A program made the translations under genes and the position numbers. The notes under the pieces are model-generated. The model did not search any database, was not told the DNA's origin, and saw only the letters and a program-made list of their open reading frames with translations. This document shows, in pieces, positions 11,507 through 23,589 of a stretch of 64,000 bases of DNA; within the stretch, counting starts at the first letter, position 1; each line of letters starts with the position of its first letter. The stretch lies in assembly GCA_030549775.1 (NCBI GenBank), contig CM060174.1, forward strand, positions 49,112,707 to 49,176,706, given 5' to 3'. This DNA comes from Tamarix chinensis. Its lineage: Eukaryota; Streptophyta; Magnoliopsida; Caryophyllales; Tamaricaceae.

Positions 11507-12499
11507 TCTTCAGGCTGCTCAACTTACCTTCCTCATGTTGGATCGCTGGGCCTTTCTCTTCCCCCTCCTTGGCCCGTTTAGCCCAATGTACCCTCTCCCT
11601 TTTCTTTCCTTCCTTTTTCCCTCGGTTGGGCCAGCCCAACCCTATTTCTTTCCCCTCTCCTTTGCTCACCATTTCCTCTCCTGTCTGGCCTACCCCTTCT
11701 TTCTTTTCTTCTTCTTCTTCTTCTGCTTCCCTCCTCCTTCCTTCTCCGTCAACGTCATATGCTATGCCTGCAACTCTTCCCTACCATCAACTCTCCTATA
11801 ACCTGGCATTTCAGCCCTGCTCTCTCTCCCCTGTCCCTTTCCTTCCATTTTTGGACCAAACACAACCCTATAGCCCTCTTCACATGCCCTCCTTTTCCCC
11901 TTATTTTTATTCTTTTCCCTTCCATCGAGGGCCATGGCCTTGCTGCCCTTGCACCCTCCACCTAACCCAGCCACGCCTACCTCCTCTTCCTCTTCCTTTT
12001 GTTCTTCTTTCCTGCTCATTTTCTTCCTGGCCCGAGCCTCCCTTTCCTTGTAGACCTCCCTCTTTTCTCCCTTCTTTTTTTCTTCTCCTACTCCCCTATT
12101 TTCACTTCTCCACCTCTAATATCCATTGTTTCTGCCCAACCTACCACCATAGCTACCTCCTTGACACCCCTACAACCTCCTTGCACCACCCCACCACCCT
12201 CACTCACCCCTGAAGCCCCCTTCCCTTTCTTCCTTTTCTTTTCCCTCTTTCTCAGCCTCCACCCTACACCACCACTGTGTGCCACCTTCATCCCTCTTTT
12301 GTCACCTCCAAAGCCACCAATCCACCCCATGGACCCTACCCTACAGCTACGTTGCCTCCTTTTGGCTGAAACTTCCCTATAGCCACTTTCCTCTTCTCTT
12401 CTTTTCCCTTCTTCTTCTCCTTCGCCAACCTTGCACCCATCTTTCCAGCCCTATAGTCACCGTCTCTGTCGCCTTGAACCACCGATCATCGACGCCCAA
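11507..12499 (+). mobile_element. Outer solo LTR, second segment (C-rich block)
   Basis: C/T-rich DNA in the sense orientation of the outer LTR, matching the C-rich block at 41510-42600. It is interrupted at 12500 by a nested LTR, and CCCAA at 12495-12499 is the target-site duplication of that insertion. Long ORFs in several frames (for example 11494-12213) come from the lack of A/G-rich stop codons. Confidence 0.75.
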
Positions 12500-12579
12500 T
12501 GTAACACCCCAAAATTTACACATTTTTTTAAGCAATACTCATAAATTAAAACCGTAAATTATGGGGATGTTACCACCAC

Positions 12580-12623
12580 ACTTAGTACCAGACCAGTTTA
12601 CTTCTACCGTTCCGGTACCAAGT
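12580..12623 (-). other. Conserved LTR stem-loop
   Basis: ACTTAGTACCAG (12580-12591) and CCGGTACCAAGT (12612-12623) flank a 20-nt loop. In the sense transcript the one changed pair is G-U, so pairing is kept. The arms at 12500-12520 and 12552-12574 form the second, terminal stem-loop. Confidence 0.8.
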
Positions 12624-13199
12624 GCTAAGGCTAAGAAAACATTATCAGTAATACCAAACAAATTAAAATTTATAAAAACAGAAATCAGAGTACGCGTAAG
12701 TCTTACATAATTCGAAATACCGGCTATTGTTTTTCCAGATAGAACTAAACAACCTTAGTAAAATTGTTTCGACAATTCAAACATAATAAAAGATAACATG
12801 AATCATAAATTTAAAAAGGACAACGACCACGTCACTCTAAAGATTGATCCAGCCCAGCTATCACTCTACCCCTCCTGATGTCCCGTAGATATCGATGGCA
12901 TCAAAGTAAGTATCTCCTACCTGCAACAGATCAGACGAGCCTTCTGCTCGTGGGAATGAGTATCACCCATGAAACGGGTGATCAGTACGCTACGTACTGA
13001 GTAAGGTAACCGAATACTAAGGCCGACACATAACACATTAATTCATGTAGGATAATGATCACATACAATTACAACCCACACATATGATACATAGAAGCAT
13101 AAAGTGAAATCACTTATAATCAATAGGTCCATACGTAAGGCCCAAAAAGGTCCGGATTAATTATTTAATCTTTCGTTTATCAAATGTGGATACGCACCA

Positions 13200-13575
13200 T
13201 GTTCTTTATCAGGTCCATAGGAGTACGGGAACCCCACTACTTTTGCCGGTGGATCGGTCTCCAGGGCACTTTGGCTCCTAGCCACTATTATAGCCGGTGG
13301 ATCGGTCACTTAGGATATACACCCTACCACTATTATATGCCGGTGGATCGGTCTGGCCCCTTCTCGCACGGTGTTCCACTATAAGTGATTAATATCTTAT
13401 CATATCTTATCAACATATAAGGTTTGGTTCGTTGAGCTCAGGATCCCCCACTATTATAGACGGTGGATCGGTCACTAGGGTAAAAATACCCTACCACTAT
13501 TAAGCCGGTGGATCGGTCTCCAGGCTACCGCAGTACCTGGCCCTTATTATACCGGTGGATCGGTTTGGGCCCGGC
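13200..13575 (-). repeat. LTR 'ccgatccaccgg' unit array
   Basis: Six units are visible on + as 'ccactattatagccggtggatcggtc' and variants, in two blocks separated by 'ggtgttccactataagtgat'. Confidence 0.85.
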
Positions 13576-13734
13576 TCAACATCTTCCACTTTACGTATTT
13601 AATAATTTATGTATCTTATTCAGATATTCGTTTCAAGACATGCACATCCAGTAACGTATCCCAATAATACAATAACCCTAATTACCATGAAACCCAAACT
13701 CTACGTAAGTCATCTTCCCATGCATGCCCTAGCT

Positions 13735-14250
13735 CCCATACAAACCTTAGCTTCATGTAAGCCCTAACTCCACATAAACCATATCTCCATGCAAAACTCT
13801 AACGCACATGCAAACCCTAGCTCCACGTATTCATACTTCCATGCATCTCTAATCCACATGCAAACCCTAACTCCACGTACTACACTCTCATGCAATCCCA
13901 ATTCATATGCAAACCTTAACTCCACGTAGACATGCTTCCATGCAAGCTCTAACCTCAGGTCATTTTATGCAAACCCTAACATCATACCATTCCATGCGAA
14001 CCCTAACATCATGTCATTTTATGCAAACCCTAACATCATGCCATTCCATGCAAACCCTAACGTCATGTCATTTTATGCAAACCCTAACATCATGCCATTT
14101 CATGCAACCCTAACACCATGCCATTTCATGCAACCCTAACACCATGTCATTTCATGCAACCCTAACATCATACCATTTCATGCAAACCCCAACTCCTTGT
14201 CATTTCATGCAACCCTAACATCATGCCATTTTATGCAAAACCCTAACACA
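13735..14250 (-). repeat. LTR minisatellite, unit like 'catgcaaaccctaacatcat'
   Basis: Roughly twenty units of about 25 to 33 bp, changing along the array from 'cccatgcaaaccctagctcc' to 'atgccatttcatgcaaccct'. It occupies the same slot as the unrelated minisatellites of the sister LTRs. Confidence 0.85.
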
Positions 14251-15801
14251 TGTCTCAAGTCATATCATACATTAATGACATAAACATATGCATAATTCTC
14301 ATGCCACAGTATATTCACAACAACATACTTCCATTCCACAATCATGCCACATGCGCAATAATTAATAATAACGAACATAAAATACATGGCATATCAAACA
14401 TATAGTGCATGCAAACACATAAATGGCCTTAGTAGACCCTTACCTAAAACGTCACCGGTCTTGGTGCACGCTCCTATTCCACTTGAGGGATTTGATTTGG
14501 TTCACCTATTATATCAAAGCATACTAGAATTAGACTCTCTTACATAATTCTAAATTATTTCGAGGTTTGGTTTTAGGATGACATTTTACTATTCAATAAT
14601 TAACTATAGAAACTAATATAATTAATTTACTTATTTTCTTTCGAAAAGGTAATAAACTAAGGGTTTCTACCCTTCTCCCAAAATAGATTTAATAATATTA
14701 TAACTATGATGATGATAATAAGAACAATAATAAGAATGGTAATAATAAAAATAATTAGTAATATAAATAAAGTATAATAGTATTAATGATACTTTTTATA
14801 AATAGAATATTAGATATTATTGATATCAAAATTCTTAAAATTAAAAGTTGGATTTCTAACCATCCGACAATGATAAAAATAATACTATTCAGAATTGTGA
14901 TAATAAAATTAATAATGTATATATACTTATATTATATTTTAATAAAGGTAATAATGATAATATAATTAAAATAATGTTGAAAAATGTTAATAATGTTAAT
15001 AAAATTAATAAATGCGAGGCCTAATTAAAATTTAAGGCCTCTTTTCTTCCAGTAATAATCACAATATCAACCAAATAATTATACTAATAATAATATTATT
15101 ATTAATATTATTAATAATAACATCAATTATGTAAAAATCTAAATAAATAGGTAAAGACCGAGATAATTACTGTATCTTACTCAATAATACTCCCAGACCT
15201 GTAAAAAAAATTTAGAAATTAGAATACAGTCAATATTACTAATAATAATAATTAAAGTTGAATTAATACTAAAATTTTGGCTAAAATTAGAATAATTATA
15301 AATAATTTGAAACTAAGTATTTAAAATGTCAATGGCATCACCTTGAGTTGGAGTATGTTGGTGGAATCGGCGGTGGTTCCTGGAGGTGGCCGAAAAATGG
15401 GTCTAAAGGGGTTAAAAATTAGGAAAATAGGTGATGGAGAGGAAGAAAATTAAAATAATTATATGGGGCTGTAGAGGATAATTAGTAGAAGTTAATATTT
15501 GGTTTAATAGAAGTTAGAAGTGGCGAATGTGGTGGTGGACGGTGGTTCACTGTCTCGGGGTCAAGATTCTTGTTGAATCAACTAGCCAACTTTTGATGAT
15601 TATAGAAACTTGCACACGATGAATCGAGGGATGAGGTTAGTTTAGTTAATTAGATAGTATTGCAGGGAAGAGATTGGTAGCAAGAGGAGATGTTGAAGTT
15701 GGTCGGAGGAGGATAAAATGGCGTCTAATGGGGTGGTGGCTCACAGGCACAGCTTAGGGTTTCGGGGAAAATAAAATCCCGAAATCATGCAAATGAGGGG
15801 G

Positions 15802-15810
15802 TTTTTATAG
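15802..15810 (-). promoter_or_regulatory. TATA box of solo giant LTR
   Basis: On the minus strand this reads CTATAAAAA, followed by CCCCCTCATTTGCATG. It is about 1.1 kb from the LTR 5' edge. Confidence 0.55.
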
Positions 15811-16938
15811 TTGGGGAGATTATATTTGAATTAGGGAGGTTACTAAGTGTTTAAATTAGGGGGAAATGGTTTAATTCAAGCCGAAGGTCGGGCAGCAAAA
15901 ACTTGAATTTTTGCCGACCTTCGCGAGACAACAGTGCACAAACGAGCGGGAGAGAGAGGCAGTTGATGGTTTCAAATGAACGTGCAGATCGAGAGGAAGA
16001 AAATGAGCGGGAGAAGAGCCGGTCACGCCACGTGTGGCCGGCGGCACCATTTTTGGGGGAGAGAAGGAAAGTGGACGGTTATGGCGTCAGGCTAGAGGAA
16101 GAAGAAGAAGGTGGGAGCTGGCCGGCCGGTTCGCGGGGAAGAAAAGAAGGAAAAAGGGGGAAGACCGGGCGGTTTGGCGCGAAGGGAAAAACGATTAAAT
16201 GAAATGACGAGTTTTGACGTAAAAAGGCCTGAAGGACGGCTTTTTGGGGTTGACGTGCAACGGTAATATGAATCAAGTGAAACGCGGAGTTTGGTTGGGA
16301 GAAGGACATAAAACACAGTGCAGAGGGGGAGAGAGGGCGGCGACGCGCGGGTTGGGCCGCGCCGAAGGAAAAGGAAAGAAGAAAAGGAATTGGGCCACGC
16401 AACAGGCCCAATTCGGCGAAATAGAAGAAAAAAGAAAGAAAAGGAAAGAAAAAGGAAAAGAAAAGAAAAGAAAAGGAAAAAGGGAAAAAGGAAAAGAGAA
16501 ATAATTAGGTTGGGTCAAATTAAATAAATCTGAATATTTAGGATATTCAAAATTAATAATATTTAAATAAAATAAATTTTAAATCCCTTTTTAGGCTAAA
16601 ATAGACTTTTTAAAGGATTTTTCCAAAATTTTCATTTTAAATTAATAAATCGCTCAAATTTTATTTAATTTAATTATTTATAAAATTAAAATTAATTTGA
16701 AATTATTCTATCTTTCTTAATTTAAATAAAATATTTTATTTAAATAAATTTCCAAATTAAAATATTTAATTAGATAATATGCCCAAATTTCCTTTACCTA
16801 ACATATTTATAAAATTTCTTATTAATTTGCCCTAATAAATTTTCTTTTATTTTAATAAAGTAATTTATTAACTTAAATTCTCAAATACAACCTTATTTAA
16901 ATATAATATTTAAAATTAGAAAATTTCGAGGCATTTCA

Positions 16939-17744
16939 CCCAACCACCACCTACACCTCTGCCCCCTCCCTATACCCAGCCACTACCCTTACTTCCCTCC
17001 ACAAGCCCTCAACCTAGCCTCCAAAATCACTATACGAACTAGCCCTCCTCCCTTCTCCTATCCCCTCTTCAACTTCTCCCTCCTTATCTTCTTGCATGCA
17101 ACTCACGCTACATGAGCAATATGAGTCTACTGCACACCTTTGAACCAAATCTTGGCTTGTTTTGAGGTATAAAAAATTGTTAGTATTAGTATGTATTAAT
17201 TAAGCTTTTGCTAAAAATTATTCTTTTGATTTTATACTTGTATCATGTTAATTTTTTATATTATTTTTAGGTATTAATTTTTACTAATCAAAGCTCAAAC
17301 CTCTAATCGAGGTATTGGTAAGTTTTAATTATTGCTGGAAATAAAGTAACCCTTATACCCTACTAAAATGTGTGGATATATGTATGGTAGCACATTAGAA
17401 GTTTTAATATGTTTATGTGCATGATGTATGATATTAAGTATAATATAATTGGTGGCATATGCTGGTTGTGGAAATGAAAAGCTTGTTGATTTATGTGCCA
17501 TGTGTAGAAATGATAGTTAAGGAAGGAGCGTTATGTTAAGGATAATGTTAAATACTTATATGTGACATGATAAGTTAGTGTGGCCATGGATAATGTTAAT
17601 ATAAGCCCTATGGGCATTTTAGTAATCTTTCTTGTGCAAAAGAGTATAGCCTAAGTCAATATATATGTTAATGAGTATTCAAAATAAATAATAATAGTTG
17701 GTGGTGTTAGATGAGGTATATAGGCCATGGATGTTAAGGTTTGG
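16939..17744 (+). mobile_element. Outer solo LTR, third segment, unique part
   Basis: It resumes the C-rich text ('cccaaccaccacctacacct') and then passes through 'ttgttttgaggtat', which also occurs at 42725-42745 in the other + LTR. AT-rich DNA leads into the minisatellite. No gene is seen. Confidence 0.75.
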
Positions 17745-19025
17745 AGTGGAAAGGGTATTTTAGTAAATCTGGTATAATGAGGGTGAAATGGTAATTTATA
17801 AGAGTAAGGAGAGTAAAATGGTAAATTAATGAATAAGAAGGGTGTTTTAGTAAGTTTACATGGAAAAGGGGATAGCTTGGTAATTTTACAATTAAGAGGG
17901 GTAAAATGGGGATTTAATAAAGAAGAAGGGTATTTTGATAATTTGGCATAAAGGAAGGGTATTTTGGTAATTTCATGAGTAAAAGGAATAAAGTGGTAAT
18001 TTAATAAAGAAGAAGGGTATCTTGGTAACTTGGCATAAAGGAAGGGTATTCTGGTAATTTGGCATAAAGGAAGAGTATTTTGGTAATTCTGTGACGGGGA
18101 TAAAGTGCTAATTAAATAAAGAGGTTGTTTTGGTAAATTGGCATAAAGGAAGGGTATTTTGGTAAATTTATGAGTAAAGAGGGTATAATGGTAAAGTAAA
18201 AGTAAAAAGGGTATTTTGGTAATGTGACACAAAGGAGAGGTAACTTGGTAATTTAGGTAAGAAAAAGGGGTAAAATAGTAATGTAGTAGATAAAAGGGGT
18301 ATTTTGGTAATTTGACATAAAAGAAGGATGACTTGGTAATTTTGTGAGTAAAAGGGGTATAATTGTAAAATAATGAGTGAGAAGGGTATTTTGGTAATTT
18401 GACATAAAGGAAGGACAACTTGGTAATTTGGTGAATAAAAAGGGGTAAAATGTCAAGGTGATAAGTAATAAGGACAATTTGGTAATTTAACCAACCAAAA
18501 GGGTAATTTGGTAATTTTAATAAGCAAGAAGGGTAATTTAGTAATTTAACCAACCAAAAGGGTAATTTGGTAATTTTAATAAGTAAGAAGGGCAATATGG
18601 TAATGTGACCAACCAAAAGGGCAACTTGGTAAATTTAATAAGTATGAAGGGCAATTTAATAATTTAACTAACCAAATGGGCAATTTGGTAAATGTAATAA
18701 GTATGAAGAGTGATTTGGTAATTTAATAAAAATAAGGGGAAATTTGGTAATTTAAACAAGTATAAAGGGTATTTCGGTAATTTAACCAATTGGAAGGGTA
18801 ATTTGCTAACTTAATAGGTATGAAGAGTAAAGATCGTAATTTAATAAGTATGGAGGATAATCTGGTAGTCTAACAAATATAAGAGGAGTATTTTGGTAAT
18901 TATACAAACATGAAGAGTAATATGGTAATTTGGCAAATAAAAAGGGATGGCTTGGTGATTTTACAAACAAGGGGTATTTCAGTAATTTTGTAAGGATGAT
19001 GGGGATAAATTGGTAACTTACATAT
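17745..19025 (+). repeat. LTR minisatellite, unit like 'gaagggtaatttggtaattt'
   Basis: More than thirty imperfect units of about 33 to 42 bp are built on 'aaagaagggtattttggtaattt'. Later units alternate with 'aaccaaccaaaagggtaatt'. The same array is in the 41089 LTR (43300-44345) but not in the minus-strand copies. The 321-codon minus ORF across it (17651-18616) reads the repeat and is not a gene. Confidence 0.9.
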
Positions 19026-19409
19026 AACATGTCAATAGACTAAATGAGTCTCCATAGTAAGACATAAGTAATATTGAATAATAAGATAACGATATTTGAT
19101 AAGTCATATCACAAGAACATGGCATAACCTAGGATTAGATGGATAATTAAGGGTGTGATATGGTGTTTATCTTATAATCATGCAAGAGGTGCCTGGATTG
19201 TATGTATGTATGGAAATGGGTGTTAGATATGTTTAAAATAGTTGTTAGGGTTTTATGCATACCATAATCCTTTATACAGAATACTTGATTCTATGGCCGT
19301 TGTGTCTCTGGATTCGTGACCTTTCTCCCCCTCGCATTAAATAAATGGACTTGTTGAATAACACATTGATAAAATCATACTTACGTAAAGTGAAAGATTA
19401 TTGAATTGG

Positions 19410-20496
19410 GCCTAAACCAGTCCATCGGTGAATAGTAGTGTCCAAGTATAAGATACCCTAGAGACTGGTCCACTGACAAATAATAGTGGTTAGGTACATT
19501 TTTCCCTAAAGTGTATTTTCAGTCTATCAGATATAATAGTGAGGAGATCCCGAGCTCAATAAACCAAAAATTAGATGGTAACAAATTATGGGAAAACACT
19601 AATAACTTACAATGGAACAACATGTGAGTTAGGGCTAGACCGATCCTCTAGTAACAATAGTGGCTAGGTGTAGGGTGCCCTGGAGACCGATCCACTAGCG
19701 AAGTGTATTCCAGTTCACTGGATATAATTGCGGAGTTCCCACACTTACATGGATATAGTTCAAGAGATGATGTTAATTAATTGTTTGATTAATGGCTTAT
19801 GACCAAAGTATTGATTTCACGTTTATGATCTATTGATATTGTATAATTTTGGCTTTGGTACCTATCCCTACTTAGGTATATGATGGCATTGCTAAGTATA
19901 CTAATTTTGTGTTACGCATTTTTTATTGTGTATGGGGTTGCATTGTGTATTAGTCCTTATGTCGATTGTGATTTTCCTAAGCCCATGTATGTTATCATTT
20001 TTTTATATTATTTAAGTATGATGTGTTGCATGTCGGCCCTACCTTTCAGTTTAGTATAAAGGGTTACTTAGTACTATAGTACTGAAGGGTTCTGTTTGTG
20101 GGCCCCTGCTTATTCAATGGGCAGTGTCCATTGTAGATTTGTTACAGGTGCTATTCAATTGAGTATAGGGTATGAGAGTAACAATTGTCAAAAAAATGTT
20201 TTAGGGTTTCTCTTTTAACCTGTTTTTTCCTTGTTTAAAATGGCTTTACTCTTATAACCATTAATAGTATGTTTTATTCTTATAATGAAATTAATGCACT
20301 AATCTGATTTAAATAAAATTCTAAATATATGTAATCGTGTTATTTTCCTTTAGTCTTAGCACTTTATACAGGAACAATAGGAGGAAACTGGTATGGTACT
20401 AAGTGTAGCGGTAACATCCACAAAATTTATGGTTTTTTGTTTTCACTAATTTTTAAATAAAACAAAATTTTGCAGTAGAAAATTCTGGGGTGTTAT
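19410..20496 (+). mobile_element. Outer solo LTR, 3' part with decayed repeats and stem-loop
   Basis: It holds decayed 'ccgatccaccgg' units (19410-19740), then 'ttacttagtactatagtactgaagggttc', which is shared with 38587 and 45717. A worn stem-loop follows (left arm about 20361-20370, right arm 20395-20404), then the end GGGGTGTTAT. More mismatches than in the other copies point to greater age. Confidence 0.8.
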
Positions 20497-20664
20497 AAAA
20501 CCACCTAACAAGAACCCTAATCAAAATAATGATATCGACTAGAATGTTGATTATGTCTCTTGACTTGTTGAGTTGAATTTCATGTATAATATCTCAGTTT
20601 GTAATAGCTTGTACCACATGAAATCTTATGTATACTGAAATCTTAAGTGGCTTAATCTTCTTCA
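20497..20664 (-). mobile_element. Gypsy LTR copy 1, second segment
   Basis: It continues the LTR interrupted at 6348: 'cctaacaagaaccctaatcaaaataatga' closely matches 32998 and 31935 in the sister LTRs. It ends where the + gypsy element begins at 20665. Confidence 0.75.
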
Positions 20665-20668
20665 TGCA

Positions 20669-20845
20669 GGAGCATCTCAAGGTCAAGCCGAATCTTACTC
20701 TTTTAAAGATAAAGAACAAGAATTGGCATACTTAGTGATGGCACCAATTATTCTTGAAGATCCTAATACTTTTAATGCTTTGTTAAAGAACTTTTGTAGG
20801 TATTATATATATTTGCAAGAATATCAAACTATTAAAGATCTTTGA
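20669..20845 (+). CDS. LTR-encoded Pol C-terminal extension, open copy
   Basis: An open frame of 58 codons starts right after the LTR edge, without its own ATG, and ends at a TGA. It contains KEQELAYLVMAPIILEDPNT and RYYIYLQE. Matching peptides are read from the same relative place in the other gypsy LTRs on the minus strand: DKDLAYLIMEAVTLYFFDND (33308 downward), DLAYLIMEPITLYVFDN (32256 downward) and EDDLAFIILEPIMLNILDNS (46704 downward). In the 3' LTR the frame is continuous with Pol apart from later stop codons. The best reading is that the Pol C-terminus is coded across the polypurine tract into the LTR. The function is unknown. Confidence 0.55.
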   Translation, partial: GASQGQAESYSFKDKEQELAYLVMAPIILEDPNTFNALLKNFCRYYIYLQEYQTIKDL

Positions 20846-21011
20846 TGTTCAAGACAATGGCGTTACAAGGATTACAAAGTTACATAGAAGACAAGACTAT
20901 AAGACACAAAGCTTGATTACATGTGTTAATTCAATGTATTACGTGTTTAGAGTTTTGTGTAGTTTTGTTATTTTATTATATACTTTGTAATGTTTGTAAA
21001 TTGTCATTGTA

Positions 21012-21016
<5 letters not shown>

Positions 21017-21065
<49 letters not shown>
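21017..21065. repeat. (TA)n microsatellite in the 5' LTR
   Basis: About 24 TA units. The 3' LTR has only a short run at the same place (about 26888-26899). Confidence 0.95.
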
Positions 21066-21069
<4 letters not shown>

Positions 21070-22369
21070 CATACATAAGTTTAACTTTTATTAATAAGGC
21101 TAGTTATATGGACTTATTAATAAAAGGTGAACTAGGGCCTGCATGCGTGCATGTGCCTGCGTGTGTGTGTGTGTGTAGGGTATTGTACATTGAAAACATA
21201 GTGAATAACATGAATTGAAGATTAAAAATTGACAAAATGAGAGAGTGTTTTGAATCTCTTCTTCTTCTTCTTCAAGTGTGAGCCTTGAGGGGTTATAGAT
21301 TTTTCTCTAGAGAAATAAAAGATTTCTTTATTGAAGGCACTCAATACTATCCTACCAAATCCATTGAGTACAACACAAAATTCAAGAGTTTTGGTGAAGA
21401 CTTCTACAACTTGCAATCCCAAAATAAAATTCCTGCATTGTATATGATAATTGTTTAACTATCTTCCACATCAAATTTCTTAACAAAGCTTGGTTTTAGG
21501 AGTCGGCATTACAAGTGCAAGACCAAAACAAAGGTTTGACATCAACAAATGCCACCAAGGAAGTTCCTAGTAAAATTCTTGGTTCTTCTTGATTGAATTC
21601 TTTAAATATTAATGAATGTCTTGTGAATCTTGACAACATTTGTATGTTTTTATGTGTTCTATACATGGAATAGAGTATTGGTGCATAAATCTTGAAAAAA
21701 ATCTTGAAGGAATGTATGAAAAGAATCAACACTAGTTTAAGAATTTTTGGGACGAATGATTTAAGGAATCATGCATGTGTAGTGTGTGTATTATTCTAGC
21801 ATTAATAAAATTCATTTTTTTTTCATGAAAGTTTACGTATGTGTTGTGTATTATATGCTGGTTGATCACATGTGGTGATCACAATTTAGTGATAGAATCG
21901 ACTAAATGAAGTTGTGATTGTAACATTACTTAGTTGATGTAGAGTTTAATAGAGTGAGTATGTGCTTTTACTTATCTTTACTTCATGTGTTTTAAATTGT
22001 AGCGGTCTAATGTTGTGTTTATTAACTAAGTAGAATAAGTGCATATTAGAGTGCTGTCTTTGCTTTCATCAAATTACACATGAAACATTTGAATTTTGCA
22101 TGAAATCTAGCAAGGTTTGTCGAATGGTTTGCTAGTAAACTTGCTGAATTTTATATCAAGAACTTAGCCAGATAAGTGTTAAGTATGCTCATTTAGTGGT
22201 GTAATTAGTATATTTGATTGCTTATTGTGCATTTGATTCATTAGAATCAAACTCTTTTGCAAGAATTGAATAAGAACTAGAGGGTAACGTTAAGTTGATT
22301 CGATTTCATCAACAAAAACCTTAAGTATTGTACTTGAGTGTGGTTAAGGATATTAGTAGTCAAAACCAT

Positions 22370-23575
22370 GGAAGGGAAGCTAAATTTTCAAATAATTTTT
22401 GAGGCTACTCAAAAACTTTAAGCAAATCTAGATGCAACTACTTCTCAACTTAAGGCAAATTTCTGCAGTGCAAACACAGTCACAAATACCTTGATTTTCC
22501 CCCATAAGAGTCGATCCAAATTATCCAAGAACAAAGAAATTTCTATGAAAATTGAATGGGGATTGTAATAAAACAAACCAATCAAGCAAGGGGAAGGTAT
22601 CTAAACTCATGAGTAGACTATTATGAAGAGTCAATAGGCAGTAGAAGTAATTAAAAGTTCCATGACCATCAATTAAAGTATCATAAAGAAGAAGATAAAG
22701 GCATCAAACTTGTTCTTCCTAATTTTAATGGTAAGCTTGATGTTGACTTATTTCTTGAGTGGTTACAAGAGGTAGAGGATATATTTGATTTCAAAGATTA
22801 TCACGATGAGAAAAAAAATGTAAACTAGCTACTATTAAGTTTAAGAAGTTTGCTAGGATATGGTATGATAATTTAAAAATGACTAGAGAATGAGAAGGAA
22901 AGTAAAAAATCAAATCTTGGGATAACTTTAAGAAATATCTAAGAAATAAATTTATAAAAAAATATTATGAGCAAGATAATTATATTAGATTGAATACTAT
23001 TATACATGGATTTCTACATGTTGAATAATATGTTAGGGAGTTTGAAGGATTAACATTTATATGTGATATCCATGAGAAAAAGGAACGAACATGTGCTAGA
23101 TTTCTAATCGGCCTTAATATGAGAAATTGAGATAAAGTTGAAACTTGTCTATATGATTCTCTTGATGAAATGATTAAGAAATCCTTGAGATTTGAAAAGA
23201 AAATAAAGTCCACTAAGCCTTATGCCAAGTAAAGTAATTCATTTAGAAAGTATTACTCAAGTACTCAAGCTACTAAATATGGAGCATGTACTTCAAATTC
23301 TACAAGTATTGATGAAATGAAAGGATATACTTGAGAAGAGAAGGGTGAGAATAAATTCAATGGAGTATCTACAAGATAATATTTTAAATGCGGAGGATTT
23401 GGACACATTGCTTGTGAATGTCCCAATCAAAGGATATTTTCCATACAAGAAATCGAAGCTATGGGGATTTGTGAAGAAGACAATGAATTTGATCCTATTG
23501 AAGAAATTTCTAGTGCGTTAGAAAAGGAGGAAAATGATTTTTATGTGTTATAAAGAGTAATCCAAGTCCAAGCTA
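22370..23575 (+). pseudogene. Gag of the + gypsy element
   Basis: Conceptual translation in shifting frames gives a retrotransposon Gag (Retrotrans_gag-type) signature: KLDVDLFLEWLQEVEDIFDF, then 'KFARIWYDN', then 'FIKKYYEQDNYIRLNTIIHG'. A zinc knuckle FKCGGFGHIACEC follows at about 23386-23425, with the first cysteine changed to tyrosine, and then PNQRIFSIQEIEA. Several in-frame stops (for example 22828 and 23553) show it is not functional. Gag would form the particle and bind RNA. Confidence 0.75.
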
Positions 23576-23589
23576 GTGAGAAACCTAAT

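Larger units (their letters stand above)
12500..16938 (-). mobile_element. Nested solo giant LTR with intact target duplication
   Basis: On + it starts TGTAACACCCC and ends CGAGGCATTTCA. It is flanked by CCCAA at 12495-12499 and CCCAA at 16939-16943. The length is 4439 bp with no internal region, primer site or polyprotein, so it is a complete solo LTR. In sense order it has a pyrimidine tract (16380-16502), a C-rich block with a TATA box, AT-rich DNA, a 'catgcaaaccctaac' minisatellite, 'ccgatcc' units and two terminal stem-loops. This copy defines the LTR ends for the whole family. Confidence 0.93.
20665..21473 (+). repeat. 5' LTR of the + gypsy element
   Basis: It starts TGCAGGAGCATCTCAAGG and ends CCACATCA. 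It aligns with the 3' LTR (26535-27313) over 'gatggcaccaat', 'acacaaagcttgattacat' and 'gaatctcttcttctt'. An expanded (TA)n at 21017-21065 makes it longer than the 3' copy. Confidence 0.8.

Noticed and set aside
11494..12213. 239-codon plus ORF
   Set aside because: Same C/T-rich LTR block, starting in the nested LTR and crossing its edge into the outer LTR, so it cannot be an old gene.
17651..18616. 321-codon minus-strand ORF rich in Lys-Leu-Pro-Tyr-Pro repeats
   Set aside because: It reads the ggtaatttggtaattt minisatellite of an LTR. The peptide repeats follow the DNA unit, and the frame starts and ends with the array.
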